From contig CM055110.1 of NCBI GenBank assembly GCA_029204225.1, forward strand, positions 44,906,953-44,970,952: a stretch of DNA of 64,000 bases. The letters run 5' to 3'. The translations under genes were made by a program, and so were the position numbers. A model generated the notes under the pieces. That model did not search any database and was not told the origin of the DNA. It was given only the letters and a program-made list of their open reading frames with translations. Below are positions 32,683 through 44,642 of this stretch, one piece after another; positions within the stretch are counted from its first letter, which is position 1; every line of letters begins with the position of its first letter. The stretch is from Diphasiastrum complanatum. Taxonomy: Eukaryota; Streptophyta; Lycopodiopsida; Lycopodiales; Lycopodiaceae.

Positions 32683-35622
32683 ACTGAATGATAATTGTTT
32701 TGCATAACACATTTCTCTGGAATCAATGAGTGAATTCTTCCGGAAGAAACTAGAATAAGAAATTAGTCCCTTGCAAATGCCACGAGTGCCACCACTTCAG
32801 ATGAACAGAGCATGTGTGAAAGTTCCAATTGATTCAAGAACATTTTGCAGTTTATGTAAAGCCTAATAATTGCTCATAAAAGATATTGTAACTATTGTAA
32901 TATGGGATGATTGTGTTAATTGCCAAATGGGTTGTTTAGATCAATTTCATAAGGTGGTTTGCTCAATGTTTCTTCAAATTGGGGTTTGTAAGGAAGTTCT
33001 AGGTTAAGAGTACGATCTTCCTTGACATCACTTTGATAATACTAGAGGAGGCACATAAACCTTAAATAGATTGGCAAAAAAAGTCAAGTTCATAAATTAG
33101 GGTGGTGGTATCAAGGAAGAAGTATCCATATGCCAGTCCATCTTATCGAGGTTTCTTTTGTTAAATATATTGATCAAGTATTTTTTTTATTTTTATCCTT
33201 GTTGCTAAATTGGCCTGACCAATTTTTACCGAACTTTGTACTACAATGCATCCCCCAATACCCAAGTTTAGTTCCTCATAAGTCACAATAATGCAAAAAA
33301 TAGATCAAGGAACTCCTAGAGAAGTCTCATTCAACCCAATGTCTCTCCATACATGCTTTGTTAGCTTGGCATATAAAGTTTCTTTGGTCCCATGTTCAAG
33401 AACCCCTTGGAAACCAAGATGCATACACAGACTTGTCAAAAAATGTGCACAATTTTTTTGGGCACAACAACAATAATTGTTTGTCACAAATATATACCAT
33501 TGAACCAAAAAAAAAATATAGTAGACTTCACGAATGCTTAAACATTTAACTAAATTCATGTTGCTCTAAGTTGTTTTTTTACCATGATCTTCATGTTGTC
33601 AATGTTTGCATATTGGCTTGATTGCGCTTTCTACCTCCATCTTCGTATTCATATTGATCTTCATACTCATAATCGCTTTCATGATCGGAACTTGCATTGC
33701 CATAAATTACACTTTGAAATGGAGAGCCCAACATTAGAATTGAAGTAATAGACACCACTAGATGTGATAGGGCACATGAAACCTCAAAAAAGGATAGAGA
33801 AGCTCCAAATCCTTCCTTACCCATAATAATTCCGTAACTTCACTAACTATTAGTTAGCCATTTATTAGCACATGTGTCAATGTTCATTTATTAAGATTGT
33901 AATGGAAGCTTCTGGGCCCTACAAAGATCTAAGAGGCCTTCATGAATTAGTGCTAATTCTAATGTATATGACAACAAGCATCATCTGGTCATCTAAACCG
34001 TCCAATATTGAGCTGCTATCAAGCATGAGAATTCCTATATAGTGAATGTTGAGTAATGAATTGAAGAGTCCAGATTGATCATGCCAACTATTGTTTTTGG
34101 AATATACTTAATGATAACAAAGAACTAGCTAAATATGGCCAAATAAAGACCCAATTTTGAGCCTTGCTAATCATTCCAGTTGACAAGTGATGGATCTGGG
34201 CACATATGAGTAGACTATTGAGACTGAAATTTGGATGACGTAAGCCAAAAAGTTGGATGACATAAGGCTGAAAATTGCAAGCCTCTTTTGTTACCTTAAC
34301 AACCATGGTTTGTAGCCAAGTTGCATATGTGGTACGGTGAGCTACAATTATATGCTTGCTATATTTGTTACCAATATTGTACATAGCTATTATGGGCAAG
34401 TAAACTACATTTTATCACTTAAGCAACTCCATGCAACTATGCAACTCTATCACAACTTGTGCAAATAAGGTTGCAAAGTCGCAAAAGTTACAACGGGTCA
34501 TAATTGGTTGTGCAAGCTGCAACAAGTTGTGAAGGTTGCAAAATAGGCTCACAAGTCGAGAAAGTACAAAAAAGAGATACCAATTTTCAGAAAATAGATT
34601 TGGGCTCTGTTGCGACTTGTGCGACTATGCGATTTTTTTGTTCAGTGTTCTACTTGTTACCAATGTGTATTGTAAAACTATACCAAGCAAAGGCAAAATC
34701 TCATATCTTGCAAATGTGTGCAAAACTGTGCTATAGAAATATATTGATTACAATAGTTGGAAATATTAGGCTCCACATGGCACCTCACTATAGGCCACAA
34801 CACATAATTTGCAGCCCCATAGTAGCTACATTGCAAAAGAAGATAATAGAACATTGGACTAAAGTTCAAACAACAAAGCTTCCGTGTGTTGAAAGCAAGT
34901 TGTGGCTGAACATGTCGCTTTGAAAAATCACAAACTCTTGAAAGTTGTTTTCAACAAAAGGGATTCAAAAGCTTAAGGAATCATCAATCTTGGTACGTGG
35001 TATGCACGAACCACTTTTAACATGCATGAAATATTCTGTCCTAAATTCTAAACATAGCCCCTTATGAACATCAAACACTTGTTGACATGGCCGACTTTTG
35101 CCATCAAACTCTATCACCATTGTTGACATGCATTGACATGCGTGGGATGCATGAGCCACTCTTAACATGCATGTCATGCATGAAAACCTTTTACAAGTTA
35201 AATACCTACTTTCAAATACAAACGATGACAACCGTAATTTGCAAAATAACTTTCATACACTTGTACATGGACACAATGATCTATTTTCATTCAATACAAT
35301 AAATTTCACATGCTTTAATTCTATCCACGATTGCTTACAATATTGAGTTTGGGAAAATTGAAGCAGCAAAAATAAATCATTTATGCCAGTACAATGAACA
35401 TATCAAGTCCAAGAAAGTGGCTGTAAAAATGAAATAATGGCCAAGCAGACATCTATAGTGTATTCTTCCTCACACTCATCATCCAAGTAGAGACAAGCAT
35501 GAAGGTTCCATTTGTTTGTGGACTTTTTCACAACATCCTTGCTCCCCATCACTCTAAGCAATGCCTTTCCATATGATGGGAAGTGACTAGAGTTAGATTG
35601 GCTGCTCATTGGAACCATATAC
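32683..35622. other. intergenic, no supported gene
   Basis: AT-rich. 34400-34640 is dense in GTTGCAA/TTGCAAC/TGCGAC words like the subterminal zones of the hAT-type MITEs, but no ends were found. A short acidic minus-strand frame (33591-33824, ending in a DYEYEDQYEYEDGG stretch) matches nothing I know. Confidence 0.45.
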
Positions 35623-36504
35623 TGTTAAAAATGGACATTTAAGGATCTTACAAAGATATACCATGACCTACATGCATGTGAGTTTGCACAAGATCCACCT
35701 AGGCTAGACCAACTCAGATTTCCAAGGCCTTTCTAACACACTTTGAATCAAGGCATGAGCTCAAACACACAAAAATCATCCAAAGACAAGCAAGTTTTGC
35801 ACACATCCTTGAAAAAACTAAACTTTTTCACTATGAGAGACCAAACCAAGCACCTTGATCTCGGATAGAGAGAGAAAAATTGTTAGCTTTAAGGTAAAGA
35901 GAGAAGATACAATGAGTGAACAAGTCCAAAAATTGCTCGACTCTCAAAAAGATGTATGTACATAGAGAGTTCACTTCCATATAGTAGTGACTCGAGTTCT
36001 TGCTACACAAAGCATGTATCAACCTCTAATTTTACATGGTTTGCACCTCTCAATATGATTGTCCAAGTGATTTGCACCTAAGTTAATATGATTGGGCCAA
36101 ATGATTTACACCTCTTGATGTGATTGGCCTCATGATCTACACCATGATTGGTCCATTTGTACCAATGCGATGTGGATTTGGATGCCTACTAGCAACTTTC
36201 CAATCCTTACATTTTGTGACAAGTGTCACCATCTTAGTAGAACTTGAGTTGGAAGCCTTTTGACTTTTCAAAATTAACATAAAAACATCTACAAGGTGGT
36301 GTTGGACATAAATCCAACTCCATGATGACAACTAGCAAGTAAAATAACTAGTCTACTTTTATCAACTTTCATATACCATTTCAACCACTTGCATCTAGTA
36401 TCATTTGAAAGTAAGAACAAATGTGATCCCCATGCTAGTATTTTCTATTTTGGTCACTATTTCAAACCATTCAAGGCCCAAAGCTAGGTTCACAACACCC
36501 AACA
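35623..36504 (-). repeat. candidate LTR with polypurine tract
   Basis: The minus strand starts TGTTGGGTGTTGTGAACC at 36504, directly after a purine tract AGATGGGAAAAA (36505-36516), and can end TTTTTAACA at 35623. That gives TG..CA ends and 882 bp. Diverged tandem copies of ATGATTGGNCCAAATGATTTACACC occur at 36050-36155. The DNA to the right, where the element interior should be, gives no recognisable pol on either strand, so this may be the 3' LTR of a very decayed element. Confidence 0.5.
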
Positions 36505-36516
36505 TTTTTCCCATCT

Positions 36517-37900
36517 TGTTTGTCCATCTGTAATGAACAACATTTTATGATCTTATGTGCCTTTTGTATGTCGACATTAAACTTTGCTCTAATGTCATCC
36601 GTCTCTTCTCAATATCATTCTACATGTCAACCTGAATATAAATTAGTCGTGCATACAATATATCATCTTGGTCAAAAACTAATTGCTCAATCACATGCAA
36701 ATCTGACATTTAGGTATACATCATCATATAGTACTCTAGCAAGCATGTAACATGTAAGAGGGTACCACATAGTGTTCCTACATTTGAACTCTATTGCTCG
36801 GATCTTCTCCACCTCAACAGCTCAGTTTTTATAATTTTTTTTTGTAGAACTTGATGGAGCATTGAAACAATCGTCAATGCTATATAGTTGATCTCCCAAC
36901 TCAGTGTCCATCATTGCAATTTGATTCAACCTGATGCAAATTGACAACTATTCATCAAACAAGTTATTCAAGGAGTTGATACATAACTGAGTTGTCAAAA
37001 CACATACATGCAAAGTTCTCATTTATTGCCTCCATCCAACCAACAACTTGATGATTTATGTCCTAAAAAATAAACGTGTGCCCTTGCATGTCACTCCAAC
37101 ATGGGTCATGGGAGACCACTTCATCAAGGTTAGAACTCTGTGCTTTTATGTAAAGATGTGTGCTTTAGTTTTAATGTGCATCGTCTCATCTATATCTATA
37201 CCAAAACTAGAAGTAAGAAACTACGGTCATGCCTAGCACATAGGCTTAATCTTGGCATCAAGTTGCTGAAACCATATTGTATCAATAGGTTCATACATCA
37301 TGTCCATCTTTCTTTCAGAATAGAGGCAAATGTTTTTTTCTTGGCAACATTGCTCGCCAATGAAACACCCGTTGATCTTGGCACACTTGTTGATGAAAAT
37401 TGCAATGTTTGAGCCCTCAATTTGTAGTATGTTTTGATTACTTACATCTATTCTTTCTACGAGCTAGTAATCGAATCAATTGAAGAGTGTCTACATTAAC
37501 AAAAAGAGTACAAAAATGTATTGACCAAAACAAGGAATAAGCAGAGTAGACACAACTCAAAACTCAACAATTAGGAACTCAAATGAAACAAATCTATAAT
37601 ACAAAACAATGATGCCAATTTGACTATAATGTGAATCTCTATTTGATAGCATGACATTAGTTCATGTGTGGAATATCTATCTGCTTGCTTTCAAATTTTA
37701 TGCAAGTTGGACAATTCATCCATTTGTTGGATGATGGTGTTTTTGCATGTAGTGAGGCAATTTGTTAACACATTATGAGAATAAGTGAATCATCCTACAA
37801 GGACACTTATATCCATGATGATGTATTTAGCCTCATTAGATCTGATCTTAGCATGGAAATCAAGCATAGAGATATGATGCAAAATCTTTGTTATTTTAGC
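36517..37900. other. unclassified, no supported gene
   Basis: Short frames on both strands (for example minus-strand DINHQVVGWMEAINENF near 37040) hint at former coding sequence, but no family could be named. Confidence 0.35.
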
Positions 37901-38548
37901 ATGCATAGTCTTGCCAATTTTGATATGTCTAATTCTCAAGGTAATATCTTGTGATAATTTTGTTGGTTTTGTAGATTTGTATCCATCAAATCTCGTTGAA
38001 TGGCAAATAGTTGAATCGATTGCAGGAATAATTGATGTCATACATTCGAATATCAGTATTTTACAATATAAAGGTTGTTTTCCAAAATCACTTTTAGAGT
38101 CAGGAGTTTTTTTTTAATGATCACACCTATATTTCTGATAAAAATGGTTTAGTGGGTAGATTAGAGCCATATCCTCTACCAAATTTTACGAGTGAGGAAT
38201 GGATTACTCCTGATGCAGCAATTTTAGAAAGTTTTTGATCTAGACTTTATATTGATATTCAGAGTATATTAAAATGTAGCACTAGTTCAAAGAATAATAG
38301 ATTAAGTTGGTATCTACCTTTTACTATTTTTGTTGATTTTTTTTTTTCCAAATGCAAATGTTCGGAGAACAAAAACAATGTTTATTTGTAAGGACCTGAG
38401 TGCTGAAATAATCATCGAGTTGTTGGAATACAAAACAAAATCAGCAAATTGAGTGCAGAGTATGTAACTCATCAATGACATTTAGATATCACATCGAAAA
38501 ACAAATGCTTACTTTGCTGTTGTATTATAGAAGATGGATAAAATGCAA

Positions 38549-38909
38549 AAATGATGGAAGCCACTTGATCAAGATTTTGGAATAAACCCTCAAGAGCAAC
38601 TTCAAATAACAGTGAAAAGAAATGACAATATTCATGCAATGGTTGAGGTTGAGGAAGATTGGTGTCTCAATCACATTCGATCAGAACTAGACATGTTGCA
38701 ATTCGATCTACCTCAATACTATCAATTTTGATTGACTGGTGTAAAGGTACGTTATGCCATATGAAAATTTTCATTTTTTCTATTTCTTAGTGAATGTTTT
38801 AAAAAATAAATGAGCTTAAACAATTTCTCTTGTGCAGGTAAGAGCAAGGCAAGAAGAGCATATAAAATGCAAAGACATAGGAACATGCATTGAAATTGAA
38901 GATCCATAG
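38549..38909 (+). pseudogene. 3' end of a gene with a ubiquitin-like C-terminal domain
   Basis: Exon 38549-38746 (WKPLDQDFGINPQEQLQI, then VKRNDNIHAMVEVEEDW, HIRSELDMLQFDL) is joined by GT-AG to 38838-38909 (VRARQEEHIKCKDIGTCIEI, EDP, stop), in phase. The pattern of strand-helix-strand with a final I.E/I.IEIED resembles a beta-grasp (ubiquitin-like) fold. That is inference; I cannot name a family. One in-frame TGA (after YYQF) lies near the end of the first exon. Upstream plus-strand coding-like stretches (37990-38340, for example EPYPLPNFTSEEWITPDA) may be earlier exons. It lies beside the H3-Ulp1 gene and may belong to the same element. Confidence 0.45.
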
Positions 38910-39022
38910 ATTTTGAACAATGTAATTTTGTATTAGGTCATATAATTTTTTGTATACATCATGTTTGATAATATATGAAAAGCTCAACTTGAGTATCATT
39001 GTTGAGTATCCTGAAATAATAA

Positions 39023-39071
39023 CCTGAAATGCAAACATGTAGGAATAACCATAGAAATTGAAGATGAATGA
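39023..39071 (+). repeat. duplicated last exon of the ubiquitin-like gene
   Basis: CCTGAAATGCAAACATGTAGGAATAACC...GAAATTGAAGATGAATGA repeats the end of exon 38838-38909 (reads KCKHVGITIEIEDE, stop, against KCKDIGTCIEIEDP, stop), about 140 bp downstream. It is either a decayed tandem duplication or an alternative last exon. Confidence 0.65.
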
Positions 39072-39397
39072 ATATGAAAAATCTAAATATATTTGTATAA
39101 AATTTTTCTGTACATGTGAAATTCATATTGTTTCATTCACATCAAGGGAGACCGACTTTTATTCTGTATTTAACCTTGCTTTTCTATGATCTCTAAATCC
39201 ATTTCTCTAGATGGAAGTAGCTTGGGCAGAGAACACTCTACAATTGAAACTGGATATGAATTTTCGATCACAAGTTTGCCTGAAGTGCATTATCTCCATT
39301 GGGAAGATCTTCAGACATTTAAACTGAAAAAAAAACACAATTAAATGTCATTAATCAAAGATTACTTATTAGAAATTATTAGGAATGTGATTATGAA

Positions 39398-41234
39398 CTA
39401 ATAGATGACCTCTAGCAGATTCGGAAGTTTATCTTGTAGTGCAAGCCAATTGAAAAAGAATTTGGCATTGCATACCGTATACCAACCACAGCTAACAGAA
39501 TTAACCTACTTAAAGTATTCAAATATATACGAAAGTTAGTAACAAAATTTTAACTTTATGTAAAATTGGATCAATGCGCACGAGGTGATAATAAAATCTA
39601 CAAAGGAAACAAGTGCGCATCGAACTGATATCCAGAAAATATTGTTTGAATATCGGATCAGCATGCACAAAATAAAATGAAATTGTACAAAAACTACAAG
39701 TGCATGTCAAATCGATATTGAAATTTTTTTACCTCTGCATCAACCATTTTCAGCTTCGTATGCGCTGTTGCACCTGGTACTGAAAAGAGTTCCAGTATTT
39801 TCTTGATATGGCTCTTTGCTATTTTGTGGGTGTGTGTAATAGAGTCCATCTTTATACAAATTGGACTACATACACTCTCATCATTGACATATAAGAATAA
39901 CACATATAAGCTCCAATGTTCACTGCAATAAAAAAACAATAAGTTTATGAGAATGCATGTGAAATCAAAATTCATATGAAAAAATCAACTTAATAAAATC
40001 TGAAAAAAATACACTTGGTTATGTATGGGAGCACAAAAATTGGAGTCCCTAGTCTGACGTATTGGAGCATATCATTGTGCAGACTTTTAAAATTAGGAAA
40101 ATCAAAAGCAGCCATGAATTGGAACGGAAGAAATGCGACATCTATAAACAGTGAGATCTAGAAAAACTCCATCCAGTATTGAATTGCCCCCTCTCCTACA
40201 TTGTCCCCTAGCATTTTATCCCTACTTTCTGATTCACCTGTATCTAATTTAGAAAGGGGAAGAACAACATTGGTCTTCAGCATCTTAAAACTATATAGAG
40301 GACCTAGAGCTTTTAGATATGTGTTTAACAATTGGTCATACTGTACATATTTAGGAGTATTTAGAAAAGCAAGTGCAGGGAGTGAAGGAAGTAATACAGA
40401 TAAACCACTGAATGAATTGTCATTTAAAATCGATTTGACCTTTAAATTTACAAAATCATCTAAATTTTCTCCTGAAACTAGAGAGGGAGAGCTAATATGT
40501 GTGAAAGTAGGAGGAGACTGAGATTTAGCTGGAAAAGGAGATTTATTAGGTGAGGAATTCTTAGGAGGAGAAGAAGGATGTTGAGATTTAGGAGGAGAAG
40601 AAGGAGATTGAGATTTATTAGAGGAATCGTTAGATGGAGATTGAGATTGAGATTTAGAAGAAGATAAAGGAGGTTGAGATTTATTAGGAGAAGAAAGAGA
40701 CTTCAGAGGAGATTGTCTAGCAGTTAGAATGTCATGCAGAGGAGAAGACTTTGAAAAATCTCTAGTCTTCTTCTTTGAAACACTCTCGCTCTGTTCCTGA
40801 AAAACAAGCCGGGATGGTTGAGATTGCTTTTATTTTTCTCAATCTGCATCTTGTTTTGGAGGAGAGGACGTAGCTGGTTTGAAGTACTCAGCAAATTTGT
40901 CATACGTGTCCCATTGCCTGAACACAAGGGTGAAATCCTTCGGCATGATGGTCACCCTCTTGGCATGGACAACTGCAACAACACTATCTGAAAAAAATTT
41001 CACTTGGAAATCCTCATATGCAGTGTGTAGAGTTTCAATTGCCGTTACAGTCCATCTCACTTCTACAGATAGACTTCTTGTTACCTGTCTGATGGATCTC
41101 TGTATGTGAGCTTTTGGAATAAGAAGATTATTGATCTTCTGAAGCTTCTGGATATCCTTTAGCCATGGCGGGTCTCTTGGTCTGTCCCTTGGCCTAGGAT
41201 GCTGCTCCGATATCTCAGTATCCTTAGCGAAATA
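39398..41234 (-). pseudogene. histone H3-like domain fused to Ulp1/SENP-type cysteine peptidase
   Basis: Minus strand. A basic tail (EQHPRPRDRPRDPPW) leads into an ungapped H3 histone-fold match of about 86 residues (41165-40908): LKDIQKLQKINNLLIPK, then the near-invariant H3 block HAKRVTIMPKD (40967-40935). A Lys/Ser/Pro-rich linker follows (repeats like KSQSPSSPPK, 40830-40500), then about 110 open codons ending GEGAIQYWMEFF, like the LND..I.F...L start of Ulp1 domains. The exon to 40015 joins 39922-39733 through a split AA|T codon, giving ITNEHWSLYV (His, 39918-39916) and KMDSITH (Asp, 39846-39844). Exon 39505-39398 supplies VNSVSCGWYTV (Cys, 39490-39488). Introns 40014-39923 and 39732-39506 are GT-AG and in phase. 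In-frame stops at 40841-40839, about 40832 and about 40162 suggest decay, unless the first two are spliced out. The start exon was not found. Ulp1-like peptidases are known in some plant DNA transposons; an H3 fusion is not known to me. Confidence 0.7.
39565..39720. repeat. two inverted motif pairs in the last intron of the H3-Ulp1 gene
   Basis: The motif TATCGGATCARCATGCRC and its reverse complement alternate at 39565 (forward), 39613 (inverse), 39649 (forward) and 39699 (inverse). The spacing within pairs is 48 and 50 bp, the same design as the larger array at 41231-42404. Confidence 0.8.
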
Positions 41235-42404
41235 TCACATCAACTTGCGCCTACTTGATGTGTCCCCCAGTGAATTTATTCACACGCGCTGAATTGATAT
41301 TGGACGACACTATGAATGATCAGAACTTGCCTCGGTATATTCTTCTTAGCTTTGGAGTGTATGAGGAATCTATCGAAGGAAGTTTTGATCATTCATAATC
41401 CCGTCAAATAATTTTGATAGATTTCAAGATTATTTTTTTCCTTCTAATAGCGAATCGACGCGTGCCGTCCAAGTGGAAAAATTTCTTTCTTCTAACGGAC
41501 GCGCTGATTTGATATCTGAGTTGCCATATCGCATCAACGCGCGTCTACTTGATGTGTCTCCCAATAAAGCGGTTCTCCTCGCGGGTGGAATCGATATCAA
41601 CATTATTCTGAATGCTCGACTTTTTGAATATGTTCTGAATGAACCATTGTTGCAAATTTTTTTTTGTTATCTTTTAGCTGCTTAAATAGGGCAAGAGTCT
41701 GTAATTATTGCCCTCGTGAGCATTTCTCATGTCGTTGCATGGATAATGATGTTTCAGAAGGCTACTCTGATAAAATCTTTGATAGCTAGTCATAGACTGT
41801 TTAAGGTTTCGACACAAGTACTCTGACAGATGGGTTTAGGGTCCAGGCTAATGATGATTAGGAAAGGCTATTGATAGAGTGTTTAAGGTATTACGGCGTA
41901 GGTCACTCTGATTGGTGATTAAATATACGCCCCAAGCCTCAATTCATTTCTTGACAAATGTATGGCTATGATCAACAAGAATGGACTATAAATATGGGCA
42001 CCACTCTCCGTACTTGGATTCTGTGATCTTTTTTTTATAACTCTTTTGTCATTTTGTTCTCTAGATTTCTCTCACAATATCGAATTGACACACGCCTTGT
42101 CCTATAGTGCACAATCGGAATCATTCAAGCGTGCTGAAGCGATATTATCTCTTTCTGACGTAATATCGGATCAACGCGCGCATTGCTCTAGAGTCCTCGA
42201 CCGGAATAATTCAGGCGCGTTGAACCGATATCGGCCTCTTCCTACGAAATATCGGATCAATGCGCGCCAAGTTCTAGAGTCCCCAATAACAATCATTCAC
42301 GCATGCTGAAGCGATATCAGTCTCTTCCTATAGAATATCGAATCAACACATGTCCCGTTCTAGAGTCCTCGACCAGAATAATTCAGGTGCGTTGAACCGA
42401 TATC
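41231..42404. repeat. array of seven inverted motif pairs
   Basis: Consensus AATATCGGATCAACGCGCGC in strict alternation. Forward copies start at 41231, 41447, 41525, 42077, 42161, 42248 and 42333. Inverse copies (GCGCGTTGAACCGATATC) start at 41283, 41497, 41580, 42127, 42213, 42300 and 42385. Arms of a pair are 50-55 bp apart. The last four pairs are tandem with an 84-87 bp period and share loop text (CTAGAGTCCTCGACCGGAAT). The array fills the space 5' of the H3-Ulp1 gene and before a plus-strand gene. It is probably a protein-binding platform or bidirectional control region; the function is inferred. Confidence 0.85.
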
Positions 42405-42454
42405 AGGTTCGCTATGGCTAGTTCCTGTATGTCCTCAGAAAACAAACTTCTGGA

Positions 42455-44050
42455 TTTTTTTGAATGCCAGTGACATTCCATCTGAGAAATTAGAGTATTT
42501 CTCCAGTATTTTTTTTGCACCTTTCGATATCGATTAACTAGTTTATGAGAATCATTATAATCTACTTTCTCTTCTTTCTCTCAGATTATTACTACTCTTG
42601 TTCAAGATATAAATTGTTTTTGTTTCATCCATTTTCAGGACCTTGTACATTCCCAACCATCCTCTAAGCATAAACATGATAGAAAGTATGCTAACCTGCA
42701 TGAACATTTCAAAAGAAATAAATATGTTGGTATCCACAAAAGAAAATGTCGTCTTCTAATCAAAGGTATGGCGTTTGTCTTTTACATATCCGTTGAAATT
42801 ACAGATGATGAGTTTGTTGGATCTTCTACTCTTCCCATGATTGAAGCATCTGCATCTACTCCAATTGATGTAGATGAAGTAGATAATGATATAGGGGTTG
42901 AAGCTGAAGCATCTATGGCTTTAGATTATCAGAAAACTCTCCTCGTTCTATAATCATCTCTAACTCTCTTCCATCTGCAAGTCCTATTAATTTATTAAAT
43001 CTACCTGATGTTCCCATATATTTTATAAATAATGACATTTATATATTTTTTAAATGATATAGAAGATGTTTTGAATTTGAGAGAGCATGAAATCCTCTCA
43101 ATTTTTGCACAAAATTTATCAAAATTTTTTGACATTGTTGATTACACATATAATGACCTTGAAAGTGAGATAGACTATGATGAAGATGGCAATTGGAAAT
43201 CTGGCAATGAGGCATTGGAGGCCATAATTGAAAAATCGGAAGCCTGTAAAAAAACTTTGCCTACAGAGGAGGATTCCAAAAAAAATATACCCCAAGAACT
43301 CAATATATTCCCTTGGGCAACGTAGAGGCCATTGGAGGACATGACAGTAGCAGAACAAACGTCATTGAATACAATGATTATGATCTGGTAAGTAGATATT
43401 ATATTGGTATTGATATTGTTCAGTTTTCTTAATTCAAACATTGTGTTGAGGTTTGAGTTTACATTGTTATGTATCATTCTAAATTTATTTTCTTGACTCC
43501 TTTATAGGATACTATTGAAATAGATGCCTTTGGTATGAGACATAGAGGCGTCCAAGGTGTATCAGACGGGAGAAAGATGTGTCTCTATCTCATTATTTGA
43601 AAAACTTTCAAAATAATGAGGTTTGTATATATTATTCATCTTTAAATCCATATGCTACCACCGTCATTATGGCCATCAAGTCATTATCTGTTTGGTTAGG
43701 AGGCCATACGTACGCCATAGGAACATATAAAATAACTTTTGTGAAAAGAAATTTGGCCATTAAAATATTGGGTTATACTCCCAATGAGACTACAAAAAGA
43801 TAATATGCAATGGCCCTTTATTCGGGTAACATTGATATGAGCAAAAGGAGAAATTTAAAATTTTTGGATCCATATGAAAGGTGATTATTCCTTCAGAACA
43901 ATACCATCCGTCTGAATCTTGAAGAGGGTGATGATGAAAATAAAACAACCTTCTGTAATAGATTATTGATATATTACAAGGATCTCTCTTTTGTTATGAA
44001 TTTGAATGCCTTACAAAAAATCGTAACATTTGGCGAGTTTTTAGCTTGAT
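42455..44050 (+). pseudogene. unrecognised multi-exon gene, decayed
   Basis: Plus-strand coding-like blocks change frame across apparent introns: a basic region (SKHKHDRKYANLHEHFKRNK, KRKCRLLIKG, 42650-42770); after an AG at about 42805 an acidic stretch (DDEFVGSSTLPMIEAS, DVDEVDNDIGVEAEAS); DIEDVLNLREHEILSIFAQN and DLESEIDYDEDGNW (43060-43200); and MSLSHYLKNFQNNEVCIYYS, LGGHTYAIGTYKITFVKR, LNLEEGDDENKTTFCNRLL (43579-43970). I do not recognise the family. Its 3' end overlaps the 3' end of the minus-strand gene at 43974-46509 (convergent). Confidence 0.4.
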
Positions 44051-44601
44051 ATCTAAATTTTGCTCTTCTGTAAAACCACTGAAAAAGTTGAACTAAATAT
44101 TTATTTTTTGAATTGTGTCCTCCATGATTTGTGGCTCTATGAAATGCTCCTCTTGTTTGCCAATGTGATTTTTCCATGCCTTGTGATGACCATATACTTA
44201 ATCTCCCATATTCCTTTGCAAAATAAGTTGCATGATGAAGAAAGATGTGTTGCAAACAAGAGTTGAAATAAGTAACATCAGTAGAAAAAAAATATAAGCA
44301 TGAATGAGATAAGTACCATATAATGAAATAGATTAGTACAGACTTTAAAAATGTGGTGCAATGATTTTGCAAAGTCCTCATATCTTCTGATGATAGGTTT
44401 TCTTTCCTGATAACACCTATGAGTTTGTCTAAGTTGTTCCACACTTGTCTCTTTTCCACTCGATTATTTACTTTCAGTGTTCGTGTTGCTTGAACAATTT
44501 CTTTCCAAATTTTGTATCTGACACTAGATTCTTTGCATGTGTGATTGGATAAGAATCTTCTTGCTTTAGCACCTCCAATTGATGGCTTATTAGGAACGTT
44601 G

Positions 44602-44642
<41 letters not shown>

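Noticed and set aside
33591-33824. Acidic minus-strand frame ending DYEYEDQYEYED
   Set aside because: Short, no conserved partner exons; acidity alone is not evidence of a gene.
39398-41234. A functional host CENH3 or canonical H3 gene
   Set aside because: The H3 fold is highly diverged, lacks the normal N-tail and continues into a peptidase with in-frame stops; it sits among decayed mobile genes.
41231-42404. CRISPR-like array
   Set aside because: Repeats alternate in orientation, spacers are themselves repeated, and the context is a plant nuclear genome.
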